64,000 nucleotides of DNA from the NCBI GenBank assembly GCA_914767715.1, contig OU612067.1, forward strand, positions 26,820,162 through 26,884,161, read 5' to 3'. The position numbers were made by a program, and so were the translations under genes. The DNA comes from Membranipora membranacea (Eukaryota > Bryozoa > Gymnolaemata > Cheilostomatida > Membraniporidae). Below are positions 1-11,402 of this stretch, one piece after another. Position 1 is the first letter of the stretch. Each line of letters begins with the position of its first letter. The notes beneath the pieces were generated by a model. That model searched no databases. It had not been told where the DNA came from and saw only the letters and a program-made list of their open reading frames with translations.

Positions 1-2107
1 GAACATTATATGGTGAGATTTTGTGTAATATAGCGTGAGCAGAACAATAACTTGTTATAAACCAACAGTATTTCAATAGCCATTTTTATCTTTCATGTGT
101 ACCATACACTGTAACATATCACACCATTCTGGTCTAAGTCAAATATTTTCCTAACAAATGCTAATTCAGTTATGTATGTGGACTTCAATGCACTACTCTG
201 CTGATTTGTGTACACAAACAAACTCACCTTTGCTTACTGAATGCTCTGTCCAATACAAGAAATGTTGTAATCATTGTGTCTATCGATCCATATTTATATA
301 CCAAGTTGTGGATCACAGCTTCGTTGTTAAAGATGCAACTAAATTGCCAAATGTTATTACGATCACTTCCTAATGATAGTTCACATACAAATCAATGAAC
401 TGAATTGCACTCACTAACATCTGATATTGTACCAGCAGGAACTTAATGTTGGTACAGAGATTGAATGTAATCGGGTTTTGAAATTCCCATGTTGATAGCT
501 TTTCCCTGAGTTCGTCAAATTTATTAAATTGCCAAAATCAAAACGGAGATTGAACCCAATGACAATCAGTACAAGGCATTTCCCTTTCCAATTCCTTGTC
601 ATGTTGGTGTTGTTATCGAGTAAGTTAACCACTCCAACACTCACAAATTAGGTGTATATCAATCTTAGTTTCCGTAGATTTTGCACCTGTTAACTTCATA
701 AATGATTGTTCACGCTGCTTGAATTTATTATTTACATTTAGACTTAGGTGGAAAATGAAATGTCAATATCAATTTCCCCTTCACAATACTGCACTTTTTT
801 GTTGCTCAATACAGTGTCATGCAGCGGCTGGTCTGACAAAAAGGGAAATGCATTAACAAATACAAATACATTGTACTAAAGTTATAACCAGCTTATATTG
901 CGCATTATGAAATATTAATTCAATGCTATTAACACCGGACAAAGGACAAAGGACAAAACTTAAGTCTATGTGGTTTGTTCCTGCTGAGATTTTCTAAAAA
1001 GGAGGCAATATCACTAGCAATAAAATGATGATTTACAATATAATGTGGAAAAAAACAGGCAAACTCATGATGTATAATATTGATAGTTGATTTCCTTTTT
1101 CTGCTTCCATGCATGAGCAAGTTGACACTATGATATTACTATATATTGATACGTGCAAATCTCAGATCAATAAGTTCAGTTATTAAGTTATTGTTGGCAA
1201 TAGGAAGGTTCTCATAGAAAATATGGCTTTGAAGAGTATATTTCCCAGCCCATACAAGTATTACCAACATACAGAACATGATGTGTAGTTTGTACTATTT
1301 GTACCATTTTACAATGGCTAGAGATTTGGTGTCATAATGCCAAACCTAAGCAATGGCAAATGATGCTGTATGTCATATAGGTAGCACCGGCCAAAAGTTT
1401 GAAGCTACCTGTGTTTCTGGGACAATATGACATCAGATGTTGCTGAGATCATATATAAAATCAGTCCATGAATATTAGATATTTTACTGATAGAGAGAAG
1501 GCATCAATAGATAATTTGTAGGTTGAGAATTAATTCTAGAGAGCCCACCTCAAATGCGTTCATATCGAAAGATTGAGACATAGGTACTAAGAATTACTGA
1601 TTAATTATCTTATAATTTACTTTATGGCCTGCCTCTCACACAATGATTAATATTCATCAAGTGTTTTGCTCAGCACGCTTCTAAATCCAGTAGTCTACAC
1701 AGCATATTATCCGTTTGGAGTTTGGTTGGAGGCAAAATTATCAACAGACATCCATATATATTATTAAAGAAGGTCTAGTTGAACAGTCCCCTCTCTAAAG
1801 CTAACAAATCTATGAGGATTGAGAAAGTGTTCCTTATGTATCAACATTTCATAGTAGCTTTGTTAGAGGCTAAATTTACCACCAATTTGTGGAAAATCAA
1901 AGCATGTGACTTTGTGACTCTAAGGCATAGACATACATAAACATACATAGTGATCTTGTGCACTTAAGCAGAAATTCACTTTTATTTCGAAAATATCTTA
2001 TCAACTGATATCTAAAGATCACTTTTTGTGGTTGATATTGTCATCCAGATGACTTAATCCAACAACATTGTATTGCGACAGTTGTCTTGTGCTTCTCATA
2101 ATATAGT
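1..2107. other. no gene recognised
   Basis: This is AT-rich sequence upstream of receptor unit A. The short open frames have no motif, no splice-site support and no paralog elsewhere in the window. I looked for the CUB-like and CCP exons that precede the membrane exon in units B and D and did not find them, so unit A either lost its extracellular half or joins to exons outside the window. Confidence 0.5.
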
Positions 2108-2171
2108 TTGAGTGCCAAGTTTCGAAATCTAATTCCATTCAAATTTTATTCTCTCAATTTTTCATCTGAAG

Positions 2172-5100
2172 TTTATAACCTCAACTTCACAAAAATTTTA
2201 GAACACAATGATGAAAGAGAACTACAAACAATATCAAACAAAACCCACAGGGGAGATGATACAAACCAATCAGAGATGAGCTTGAAATCCTACTATTACA
2301 TTGTGATTGGAGGATCCATATCCCTTGTATTGGGTGTCTTGGCTGCTTGCATATATCGTTTAAGTCTAAGGTTAGTCCAGTCAATTGTAATTAATTAATT
2401 TATGGATGAGCATATCACCGAGTAAGGATATACAGAGGGGGAACTTTAGTGATAGCTATAGTGCCTGCGGTTTTTGATTCACTGGGAAAAATCATCAATA
2501 AGGATACCTGCCAGTTTTACTAATTATGTAAGTTAAAATGGCAAATGGACACGCAGACATACCTACCTACTGTGATGGGCCATAATTCATTCTGTATTTA
2601 AATTAAAGACTGATTTCCAGCTTTTTGAAATGCCCACTATTCAAGCTATACATCATATCGTTGTCGTTTTTTGCTAGGATGCTAGGATGCTAAGTTAGCC
2701 GGGATTATAAAATGAGTTACATAATATAGATTTACTGTGACTTGGGTCAGTACACGGACATTTCCTAATTTTGATGACCAGAAGTCAATCAATCGTCACA
2801 CGTAAATCTATATGAGTAAATCATCTCAAAAACCTGGATAAATTGAAGCCTATGTATCCTAGCAAAATGTGACAACAAGGATATTTTTAAAAAAATAGGA
2901 CATTTCAGAAAAGTTGGAAATCAGTCTTTAAGTTAAATACAGAATGAATTATGACCTATTATAGGTAGGTATGTCTGCATGACAAATTGCCATTCAAACT
3001 TACGTAATGAGTAAAATTGGCAGGTATCCAGATTGATGATATTCCCCCAGTGAATCTAAAACAGCAGGCACTATAGCTATCATTAAAACTTCCTCTCTGT
3101 TTACCTCTGTTAGCATATTATTTAAATTACTGGATTTTACTCAATTTATGCACATGAAGTATAGATGATGTATCCAGTTTCAATTGCTTTCTTAGCATAC
3201 TTTCATGATGTATTTAATATTAAAAGAACGAAGCTGCTGCTGTTGTTGTTGACAAGGGAAGGCAAGCACAAGTTTGTTATCATTGTCAATCATTATTAGA
3301 GCTAGATTTTTTTGTTATAGATATACAAGGTGCAAAGTCCAACATGTAAAAAGTTCCCGTCCTTTGCCTGCCAGGCCTGTCGTACATGGTAAGTAGTAAT
3401 AACCTAACTCAACTACATAAAAGTGTGATCATTAATGCCAATAGGTGGGGATAAACGAGGAAATATATATATATATATATTGTGCTGAGTCTTGTAACCA
3501 AAATCAACTTCAAATGCAATAAACCAAAATTAACAGTTTAGATAAATCTCAGTCCCCTCAGTAAAAGGTTTGAGATGTGTGAAGTAGATGAATAAAAAAA
3601 TTATGCTGTATGGCTAATGTCTCATAAAATAACGTACATGAACAATATTTTATCAGTGTGAAAATCAATTTTAAAATAAAACCTGTAATTCAGAAAGGAT
3701 AAAAAATTATAAGAAGTTGGCCTTTACAAAAATACACAAATGTCCCGAGGGTCCTTAGGGAATAAATGTCTTCGCAACCCATGTATTTTAAAAAGAGTTC
3801 CCGTTTCCTTTTTGAAGTTAACAGCAATTGATACAAATCTTTGGTGCAAAAGTTACATCGGCATCTTTTGTCACCTGTAAAGTCGATATATTGAGGCATG
3901 ATATCCTGGCACACTTGTTCACACCTTTTTTCTGATCCTTTAAAGTTTTTAACGAGATTCTGATCTAAAAAATTGTGAGATTTGTTAAGTGATAATTGTT
4001 ATTTTCCTATACACTGCAGCATGCATAAAAATATGCCTTGACAACGATTTGAGCTGTATGAACATAAATTGCCGATTTAGAATATAGATTCCCTGTGGAA
4101 ATGCATGAAAGATATATCATTCATCGAAAGTCCCATCCTCACCTAGTTTAAATGCTCAAGACTTTGTGACATTTTATTATCAAATATTCTTCTCTTTGAT
4201 GAGTGAATGCAACAAACTGTAACATACAGATGTTTGAGCGTGTGAACTTAGCTGTCTATAGCCCTAGGATAACATGTGTTATAACACAAATGCAGAACAA
4301 CACCGCATATATTTTAGCGGCTTTGCTGAATTTACCTACTGCTCAAAAATACACCATACCATTTTATAACAGCTACGTCAAATTCTAACTACTCTATGCG
4401 TATGCTGCTAATTGATAAAAAAACAACTTACTAACTTGGTTTGTTCCATCCTCACAATATAGTTTCCGTTGCGCTGATAAGCTATGAATTTGCAGAGCTA
4501 TGGTTATGCCGATCAAACTCAAAGTGTTTCTGTTCATATCTAATTCTAACAATCCTTTGAATTTGAGATTTATGGTCAGACGTCACCAACAACTAATGCC
4601 CATCTGAACTTTGAGGCACTTTTATACCAGTTTCAAATAACTTAATCCCTATCCCAACCAATCAGAGATTTCATGGCTATAATTACAAGCTTTGTAAAAT
4701 CACGGTGAAAAATGTGAACGGTTTACACTTGTAATCATAAATAATTTTTTGTTGTTATTGGGCCTGAATGGTCACAAACCAAAGTGGAAATACTGTCAAC
4801 TATCTACATATATTTTTTGAAGATATAGACATAGAAGCTCAAACTAATACGGATAATGACTTGGCATCAGATTATGAAGTTATCTCTCCGACAGATTCGA
4901 ATCTGGACTACTCAATTATCAACGAGTCTGATATGATTAGCAACTTCCAGCAAAATATTTGTACATCGCCTCTCAACATGTTGTGGGAACTGACCACGGC
5001 AAATGAAAGGTCGATAAAAAGACCTGCCTGTTTATCTCCTAACTTGTTAGAATCTTTTTATCGCGAGATGAACAGAAGGGGAATACACTTCAATGACAGG

Positions 5101-5544
5101 GAAAAAAGGTCCCATAATCCAAAACACCAAATACCTGAACAATTGACTCGAAAGCCACAACTGCACAGCTCTCCTCCAGAACCTTGTCCGGGGAGTCATA
5201 CTTCTCAAAAACATTCTGAAACGCCCTGCCAATCTGGCAATCAGACATCTAATGAGCTGGCAGCTACCTCACATATAGTCCATAAAGTCTATCTTCGACC
5301 AAAGACCGATATATTGATACATCAACCTCAAGAACAGCCTGCTACAAGTGACAGACCAAATGAAACCCATGATGATGGACATCAGGTTGCCTCAACATCT
5401 AATCTGTCATTAGAGACCAGTGACAGTTTGTGCAATAATGCCACAGCAACTCCAATAGAATATGAAGACGCAGAGAGTGTGTATGATGTATACTTTCTCT
5501 TACTTTTTGCCCCCAGTTTTTTGCTCCTTTTACGTCAATTATAA
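2172..5544 (+). CDS. ITAM receptor unit A, 3' half
   Basis: Three exons are visible: 2172-2370 (stalk and membrane helix), 3321-3388 (68 nt, basic juxtamembrane segment rich in R, P and H) and 4823-5544 (cytoplasmic tail). The membrane segment is a glycine-rich IVIGG...LVLGVLAAC helix near residues 45-62 of the first exon. Donors are AAG|GTTAGT and ATG|GTAAGT. The tail starts acidic (DIDIEAQTNTDND), then has YEVI, eight residues and YSII, which fits ITAM spacing, then a long polar region and an EYEDAESVYDVYFL end. The stop used by C and D (TAA after YFL) is TTA here, so A reads 14 residues further into a hydrophobic end. The extracellular exons are not in view. A secreted cysteine-rich gene lies antisense in the last intron. 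The role as a signalling receptor is inferred from architecture. Confidence 0.7.
2433..3105. mobile_element. foldback MITE-like element in unit A intron
   Basis: Arms at about 2433-2690 and 2840-3105 are inverted copies of each other. Both contain the tract ATAGCTATAGTGCCTG or its complement, GGCAGGTATCC, and the tract around TTGGAAATCAGTCTTTAA. Single arms or shorter forms recur near 19,640-19,850, 21,360-21,560, 27,840-28,070 and 48,000-48,520, always inside the receptor array. This suggests a foldback element that predates or travelled with the duplications. I saw no coding capacity. Confidence 0.65.
3690..4537 (-). CDS. secreted eight-cysteine protein, nested antisense in unit A
   Basis: There are two exons on the minus strand: 4537-4432 (start codon and signal peptide) and 3964-3690. 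The intron is GTAAGT...TTTTTTAG in phase 1, and the joined frame is 381 nt, 126 residues. The signal peptide has the hydrophobic core LSLIGITIALQI, with likely cleavage after HSLSA. The mature part has eight cysteines: LYC, KRCEQVC, the cluster RCRCNFC, MGC, and one near the end. A conserved TKDLYQ stretch and a dibasic KRKRE lie between. The whole gene lies in the intron between the juxtamembrane and tail exons of receptor A. The C terminus runs about 10 residues past that of B and D. I do not recognise the family; a secreted ligand or effector is inference. Confidence 0.75.
4873..4920 (+). other. ITAM motif, unit A
   Basis: The codons read YEVI, eight residues, YSII. This matches the canonical YxxL/I-x6-12-YxxL/I immunoreceptor tyrosine activation motif. 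Each half also has an S or L at the -2 position, so each half alone would match a loose ITIM. Units B and D keep the same spacing with substitutions. Confidence 0.75.
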
Positions 5545-6930
5545 CACTAAAGACGCTGGAAAGTATCATCCAGGTTTGACAGTAACAAAGAATGCAATGG
5601 TAATGACTTTGAGTGGCTTTGTGTTGATATCAAGTTGGTGCATTGGTAAAAAGCGTCATACGTTTCCTACTTTGAAGCATTATGGGCTTAGTGGTTTATA
5701 AGAAAGGTTTAGATGATGCGGTAATCTTGCATCTCTCAAGAGGCAATCTACAGTAGGCCAATGGGTCAGAGCATGACAGGGATAACTAAACACAGGTGAT
5801 CATAGTCACAGAATGTAGATTCTCTTTGCTCTGGATTTATTATTTCATAATAAAAGTATTAACCAACCAACCTGCGTGCATAAATCGCAGTCAAACCATA
5901 ACATCCTCATTGAATTATTCAGATGACTATTGTCTTGTGAGGTTGATTAGATGGTAGTTAATCCTTAGTGCCCACATTCGTCACGCTAGGGTACCAACTA
6001 ATGACCGGATCAGATGTTCCTCTTTATCTATGGTGATTAACTCATGGTTCTTGTTCTACTGGGTACATTCACTACCAACTCTCAAGTTGCCTTGTTTATG
6101 TATCCCCATACATGCAGTTCTGAATATGTACCAGCTAATAATAATTAGCAAGATTGTTACACCTCACCCTTTCCAGCACATATATTTTACTGGCATTACT
6201 GGACATCAATTGACAAACAAGACATGTCCACCACTTTTGTTAGTACGCTATAATTTTCCACGCGATTTTATTCTGATAAATTTTGACACTACATTAAACT
6301 TATAAAAAATTTCCGATTATATTATGGCGTCTACTTATAATGACATACCATTGAATTTACGTTCAATTGTCAATATATAGATAAACTGGAAAGTTTTCTG
6401 AGCGTGTGCAGAATTATCTGACCTCTTATATACTATGATGAAAGGCTGTCCTTATCAATGAGGAACTCAGCGTCCATCTAGATGTATTGTGTCTAATATA
6501 TGTATCAAAAGTCCAATCCTACGATAATCATGTGTACAGTGATTTACTTCAGCTGTCTCAGAAAGTTGGTCAGTCAGCATTCTATGATATCTATCTGGGT
6601 TAAATCTGAAAAGGGAAAAATATCTGTCTTTTGTACCGCTGTTTGGCTGCTAGCCTTTGGGAGCTTGGTGTTCAGTGATCGGTGGCAGTTGGGCTGGCTG
6701 CTGTGTGTCTCCGCTCATTGAACTAATGAACGGTTTGATGGGGCTGTCACAACTCTAGCTTCGAACTACCTGCCTAGCTCCTTGTTGTACTTTTAGTAAC
6801 TATTATCATATTATATGCACTCGTAAATAATGATGACATAAAAAGATAAATTTAAAAATAAACTGCTTTTTATAATATTCCGTTCCTTCTTTTTTCACAC
6901 GTCCTCATTTGTTGTGATACATTTGTTGGT
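5545..6930. other. 3' flank of unit A
   Basis: The sequence matches, in order, the flanks after the tail exons of B, C and D, so it is part of the duplicated unit and probably 3' UTR and beyond; an AATAAA lies near 5849. Around 5950-6130, minus strand, is a degraded copy of the exon-like frame best kept at 49,710-50,042. The tract GTTACACCTCACCCTTTCC near 6160 is the uninterrupted version of the site occupied by the P-like element in unit C. Confidence 0.6.
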
Positions 6931-7139
6931 GAATATCATAAAGTATATATTAAAAAAAATAAATAAATAAATGGTAATTTTTTCTGATTACTTTTTTCTT
7001 CATCTGGTGTTTTTCAAATTGATTCTCCATTGGGTTTCAGAGAGTAATTCGCAGACAGACTTAGCTAGATAGACAGACGCTGGTTTAGTTTGGTAATTTT
7101 TATCATACAGGCCTGAATCATTGCCGAGACATGTTTTTT

Positions 7140-7345
7140 GCGCTTTGTACAGGTGGCCTTTGAAATATCCACGTTACGGGTGACAATCGATGCAAATGTA
7201 ACTTTTGCACCAAAGATTTATATCTAACGCTGATAGCTTTAAAAGCAAACGTGAACTCTTTTTAAAACATATAGGCTGCAAAGACATATTCTCCCTAAGG
7301 AGCATCAGGAGAACCTCATTTCCGAATTATTGTAGAGGCTAACTA
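7140..7345 (+). pseudogene. inverted relic of the eight-cysteine gene, exon 2
   Basis: The plus strand reads GDNRCKCNFCTKDLY, then a frameshift, then a segment matching KRELFLKHIGCKDIFSLR and a final YCRG stop. This is clearly the second exon of the gene that is nested on the minus strand in units A, B and D. It lies opposite a minus-strand juxtamembrane exon relic at 7766-7699, so the whole unit is present here upside down and decayed. No signal-peptide exon was found. Confidence 0.75.
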
Positions 7346-7698
7346 TGTTTTTGTTATTTTTTGACTGGGTATTTATTAAGTGTTGTTTATGTATTTTCTT
7401 TTGTGGGACATTGGTCGTATTTTATTTTACTATCTTTTATCTTTCCGTCTGCTTTATACTTCTCAAACCTATTATTATAATCAAATAAACTATGGGTTAC
7501 AGTTTTTTGCCTTTCAAGTTTGATTTCTAAGACTGAAATATAGCAGGCAGATCATAACTAAAAATTATTCAATTGAATGGAGTTTCCTAAATATACAAAT
7601 GACTTAATTGTAAAACTGAACTTAGAGTTACTCAGGCAATGGTAATATAATTTTCAATCGCCTCTACCATGTAGTTGTGGTAGGTTATTGTCACTTAC

Positions 7699-7766
7699 CA
7701 TGTATGATAGGCCTGGCAGGCAAAGGACGAGAACGTATTACATGTTGAGCTCTGTTGCTTGTATAT
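7699..7766 (-). pseudogene. inverted receptor juxtamembrane exon, still open
   Basis: This 68-nt segment on the minus strand keeps an AG before it and ATG|GTAAGT after it. It encodes the basic RYT...RPLPARP juxtamembrane sequence in the same phase as in units A, B and D. It belongs to an inverted partial copy of the receptor unit. With no intact neighbours it is best treated as a relic, although its frame and donor survive. Confidence 0.65.
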
Positions 7767-8149
7767 CTTTAACAAAAATATTTAGCTTCCAGAGCGATTG
7801 ACAAAATGGAACATTATTTTTTTAGTCCAGTGGCAGCCTACCAAAAATGTGGCTAGAAACGTAACTTCATTTACAAAATTGGATGGATGAATTTTAAGAG
7901 TTGATTCTAGGGTAGTTTTTTGAGACCGTTGCAATGGTGATGATATACCTTAAACAGATTTGCGCAATAGGCACCAAATTGCCAAAAACGCTGCCGGAAA
8001 TTTTTTTCGATTTCGAAGGTTTGTCCTGTGCTTGCCTTGTGAGTTTCGCTACTCAAACTCAGCAATCAGATTCGTACATCAGTTGTTGGTATAATATCAG
8101 CATGATATCTCAAATATCGAGTGAATGACCAACCTTATAAAACGTGATA

Positions 8150-8940
8150 CGCTAAAGTGAAAAACGCTGCCATCAAAAGGGAAAGTGATGAAAAATGATG
8201 ATATGGTTTCAAATATCCAAAATCTGAAAGAGCATGTCATAATTAGTGGATCTACAAGTTATGACGGATCTGCTACCATAAATAGCCGAAATGTGGCCAA
8301 CAAGGGTTGCAATACTCCCTTATCACCTGTATATAACTAGCATCGAAACGACACTACTTTTTCAATTTTGCAGACGCCTCGAAAACTGACTTTGAATGTT
8401 CGAACGTTTTGTATTGACTCCATGAATAACCAAAACATCTTCTTTTTTTCAGCACTACGCACCTTTTGATGATACTTGAAGGAGTTTAATTTTGCTTTAC
8501 AAGCTATATAACCTTATAAAGACGATTTTTATGATACTATAAAAGAAACCTAAAAATACGTGCTATCTGAAAAGCGACACACGCAGAGCATTAAAAACTG
8601 GTGTTATGCTATGGGAGTGTCACTACACAGTCACCATAAAAAAATCAGATCAATACGAGCATTCAAAGCCTGTTTTTAGGCAGCAGTATAATTGAAAAAG
8701 CAGTTTCGCTTTAATGATAGTTATATACAGGTGATATAAGGGGTATTGCAACTGTTGTTGGCCGCATCTCGGCATGATAGCAGACCCATGTAAAGTTGTA
8801 GATCCACTAATTATTACATGCTTCTTCAGATTTTGGATGTTTTTAAACCATATCATAATTTTTTGATCCCTTCCCTTCAACCGGCAGTGTTTTTTGCAAT
8901 TAGCGGCCTATTGTTTGACTTAGTGTAAGGTACAATATTA
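8150..8940. repeat. long inverted repeat (foldback)
   Basis: The left arm, about 8160-8400, contains AATATCCAAAATCTGAAAGAG and TTATCACCTGTATATAACTA. The right arm, about 8690-8940, contains the reverse complements of both. The spacer is about 250 bp. The same structure recurs near 33,800-34,560 in the duplicated block. No long open frame lies inside. It probably is a foldback or MITE-type element that was duplicated with the block. Confidence 0.65.
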
Positions 8941-9149
8941 CCATTGCGATCAGCATGAAAACTGTACCAAAAATACTGACAACCCTTATCCACCCAAAGG
9001 TGCAAATGGAAGTGATAAGATAGGAGGGGGCTGCCATTGGATTATTTTGAATAGGCCGAGAAAAAAATATAACCCTTATGCATTATCTCTACCTACACAT
9101 GCATGAGTCATTTCAATAATATGTTCATACCATAGTACTATAATAACAA

Positions 9150-9591
9150 TTGTCTGGACTGGCCTCGGACATAAATGATATAAGTAAGCAGCCATCTAAC
9201 AAAGTCAATATAAGGGATATGTATCCTCCAGTCTCAATACAACAGTAGGGTTTGAAGCTTTTCTTTAATATCATCTCCCTTGTGAGTCACAGCCCCGAAT
9301 ATTTCCTCCTGTATTTGTTATTGCTGGAAATTGTTGATTAGTTGCTAGGCTGTAGTCAGGCATGGTAAGAGAACAATTATTGTCTGATCCAGTTTCATAA
9401 AAGCAAGTTTCCACATCAGAACAAAGTCCATGTACATAAAAAAGACACCTTTCATATAATTGTCGCATATTCGACCCACTTGGGGCCGAATACCCGAACA
9501 GAACAGATACCACTATTTCATTCCTTTTGCTCATGTTTATTTTGTATGGAGTTAACTTCTTCCCGTTGAGAAAGAAGGCAACTCCATACAA
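9150..9591 (-). pseudogene. inverted receptor membrane exon relic and unassigned open frame
   Basis: Reading the minus strand, 9310-9150 aligns with the stalk and membrane exon of unit D (CAAGGGAGATGATA, GGAGGATACATATCCCTTATATTG, CCAGTCCAGACAATT) but has stops and frame changes. Upstream of it, 9591-9271 is a 106-codon open frame with six cysteines that I do not recognise. A degenerate version lies at 41,470-41,690. This may be the extracellular part of a more divergent inverted paralog, or chance. Confidence 0.4.
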
Positions 9592-10129
9592 AAAGTGTTT
9601 TGTTTACCTAATCAAATGTATCCACAACATTGTTCTTTAGAATTTTGTTACAAGTAGGTATTAATTCAATTTACTAATGACTCATAGTTGAGATGCCTTT
9701 TCGACATTAAAATCAATTTTTATTCTTGAATAATAAACTAAGTTAGATACCAGAAAAGCAATCTATACTTTACCAGAAAAACATGCTCCAAGGGCTCTCC
9801 AGCCAGAACTGACCCGCCTTGATGTTCCCCCGGTTTTTATATGCACAGGGGTTCACCACGGCGGGCGCGCATGGCCAAAAAACCGGAGATCGCATTTGCC
9901 CATCCTCTTGACAAAAGCGGAGATTTGATCCAGATTTTGTTTCTGATAAAAAGTCTTTAATTATCTATATCATTTAAATGTCAGCGCCTAATCCCCTCCA
10001 AAAAGGCGGAGGTTGGACTTTAATTATATACATTATTCTGAAGTGGTTGACGTCAACTGGTATCACCTGGCTCCATTCTCTTTATCTGAAATCTCCTGAG
10101 CTGTGAGAACTTGAGATCTCACAGCTTCT

Positions 10130-10645
10130 GCCCTCCCTTTTTATTGACTCTCCTGAGTCATCCGAGAAAGCTGTGAGGTTATCTCACAGCTTCTGCCGCT
10201 CCTTCTCCTGACCCTCCTGGGTCCTCCAAAGGAAGCTGTGAAGTTATCTCACAGCTTCTGCCGCTCCTTCTCCTGACCCTCCTGGGTCCTCCAAAGGAAG
10301 CTGTGAAGTTATCTCACAGCTTCTGCCGCTCCTTCTCCTGACCCTCCTGGGTCCTCCAAAGGAAGCTGTGAAGTTATCTCACAGCTTCTGCCGCTCCTTC
10401 TCCTGACCCTCCTGGGTCCTCCAAAGGAAGCTGTGAAGTTATCTCACAGCCTCTGCCGCTCCTTCTCCTGACCCTCCTGGGTCCACCAAAGGAAGCTGTG
10501 AAGTTATCTCACAGCTTCTTCTCCTTGTTTCTCCTGTGCTCTGAAGTAAGCTGTGAAGTTATCTCACAGCTTCTGCCGCTCCTTCTCCGGACCCTCCTGG
10601 GTCCTCCAAAGAAAGCTGTGAAGTTATCTCACAGCCTCCGGCTCA
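10130..10645. repeat. 65-bp minisatellite with built-in hairpin
   Basis: About eight units of 65 bp lie head to tail, with several near-identical units between 10,201 and 10,450. Each unit contains the perfect palindrome GAAGCTGTGA / TCACAGCTTC around a 7-nt spacer, followed by a pyrimidine-rich stretch with CTCCTGGGTCCTCC. The edge units are shorter or diverged. The open frame across it has no protein-like character. Confidence 0.9.
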
Positions 10646-10897
10646 TGCTGAACCCCGCTGCCCGAGTTGAGGTCTCACTTCCTCTGCCACTCCTCTGATC
10701 ATCTCCTCCTGATCCACTTGGGTAGCTAAGCTGCCATAGTTCACCCTGGGTCTCCATAGTAATTTTCAATTAGTGACATCTCCTTTCTATTGAGTCTCCC
10801 TGTCCATCAGGATAGCCAGCCCACCATAATGAATGATTATACATCCTAGATCGCCATTATATAAGCAGCATTGAAAGCAGCCATTCACTCCCTTCTG

Positions 10898-10985
10898 CAA
10901 ACAAATCGGTTAATCCGGAATGCCAGACATTCCACGGAGAACCAAAGGAAATAGCATAGAATGGTTATCAGGTGACCTAATCTAA
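10898..10985. repeat. dispersed repeat, copy 1
   Basis: This tract of about 85 bp runs from AAACAAATCGGTTAATCC through GGAATGCCAGACATTCC to the CAGGTGACCTAA region. It is about 80% identical to 11,318-11,402 in the same orientation. GGAATG...CATTCC forms a small palindrome in each. Confidence 0.7.
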
Positions 10986-11317
10986 AGACTATGACACTAA
11001 AGGCAAAATGACAGGTCACTTCCCACTCCCAACAATTCTAAGCAAATTCAGGAACATTGTTTAATTTACACAATAGACAATTTTAGCATTCAATTCGGAG
11101 TTGTATCCTCCTTCCTCGCGACAAAAAATAAAACTCATAATATTATCGCATTTATTTCCCTTCGCACTTGTGAGAGAAATGTCTAAATCTTCACAAGCTT
11201 TATTTACATTATATTCCTGGCTCATCAGGATAGTTGGCTCGACATTGTCCATTATGTCGTCTGAACCATAGCTCTTAGTACTGGCACTCCCTCATTACCC
11301 CTCGGCCATCTACACTG

Positions 11318-11402
11318 CATCACTGAAAACAAATCAGTTGACCCGGAATGCAAGGCATTCCATGGAAAACCACAGAAAATAGCATGGAATGGTAACCAGA
11401 TG
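11318..11402. repeat. dispersed repeat, copy 2
   Basis: This is the second copy of the tract at 10,898, with the same GGAATGCAAGGCATTCC palindrome and flanking AAACAAATCAGTTGACCC. The pair is 420 bp apart inside the unassigned 9.8-15 kb region. Confidence 0.7.

Noticed and set aside
10498-10698. A 66-codon frame with serine- and leucine-rich repeats
   Set aside because: It is a by-product of the 65-bp minisatellite, whose period is not a multiple of three, so no protein repeat is maintained.
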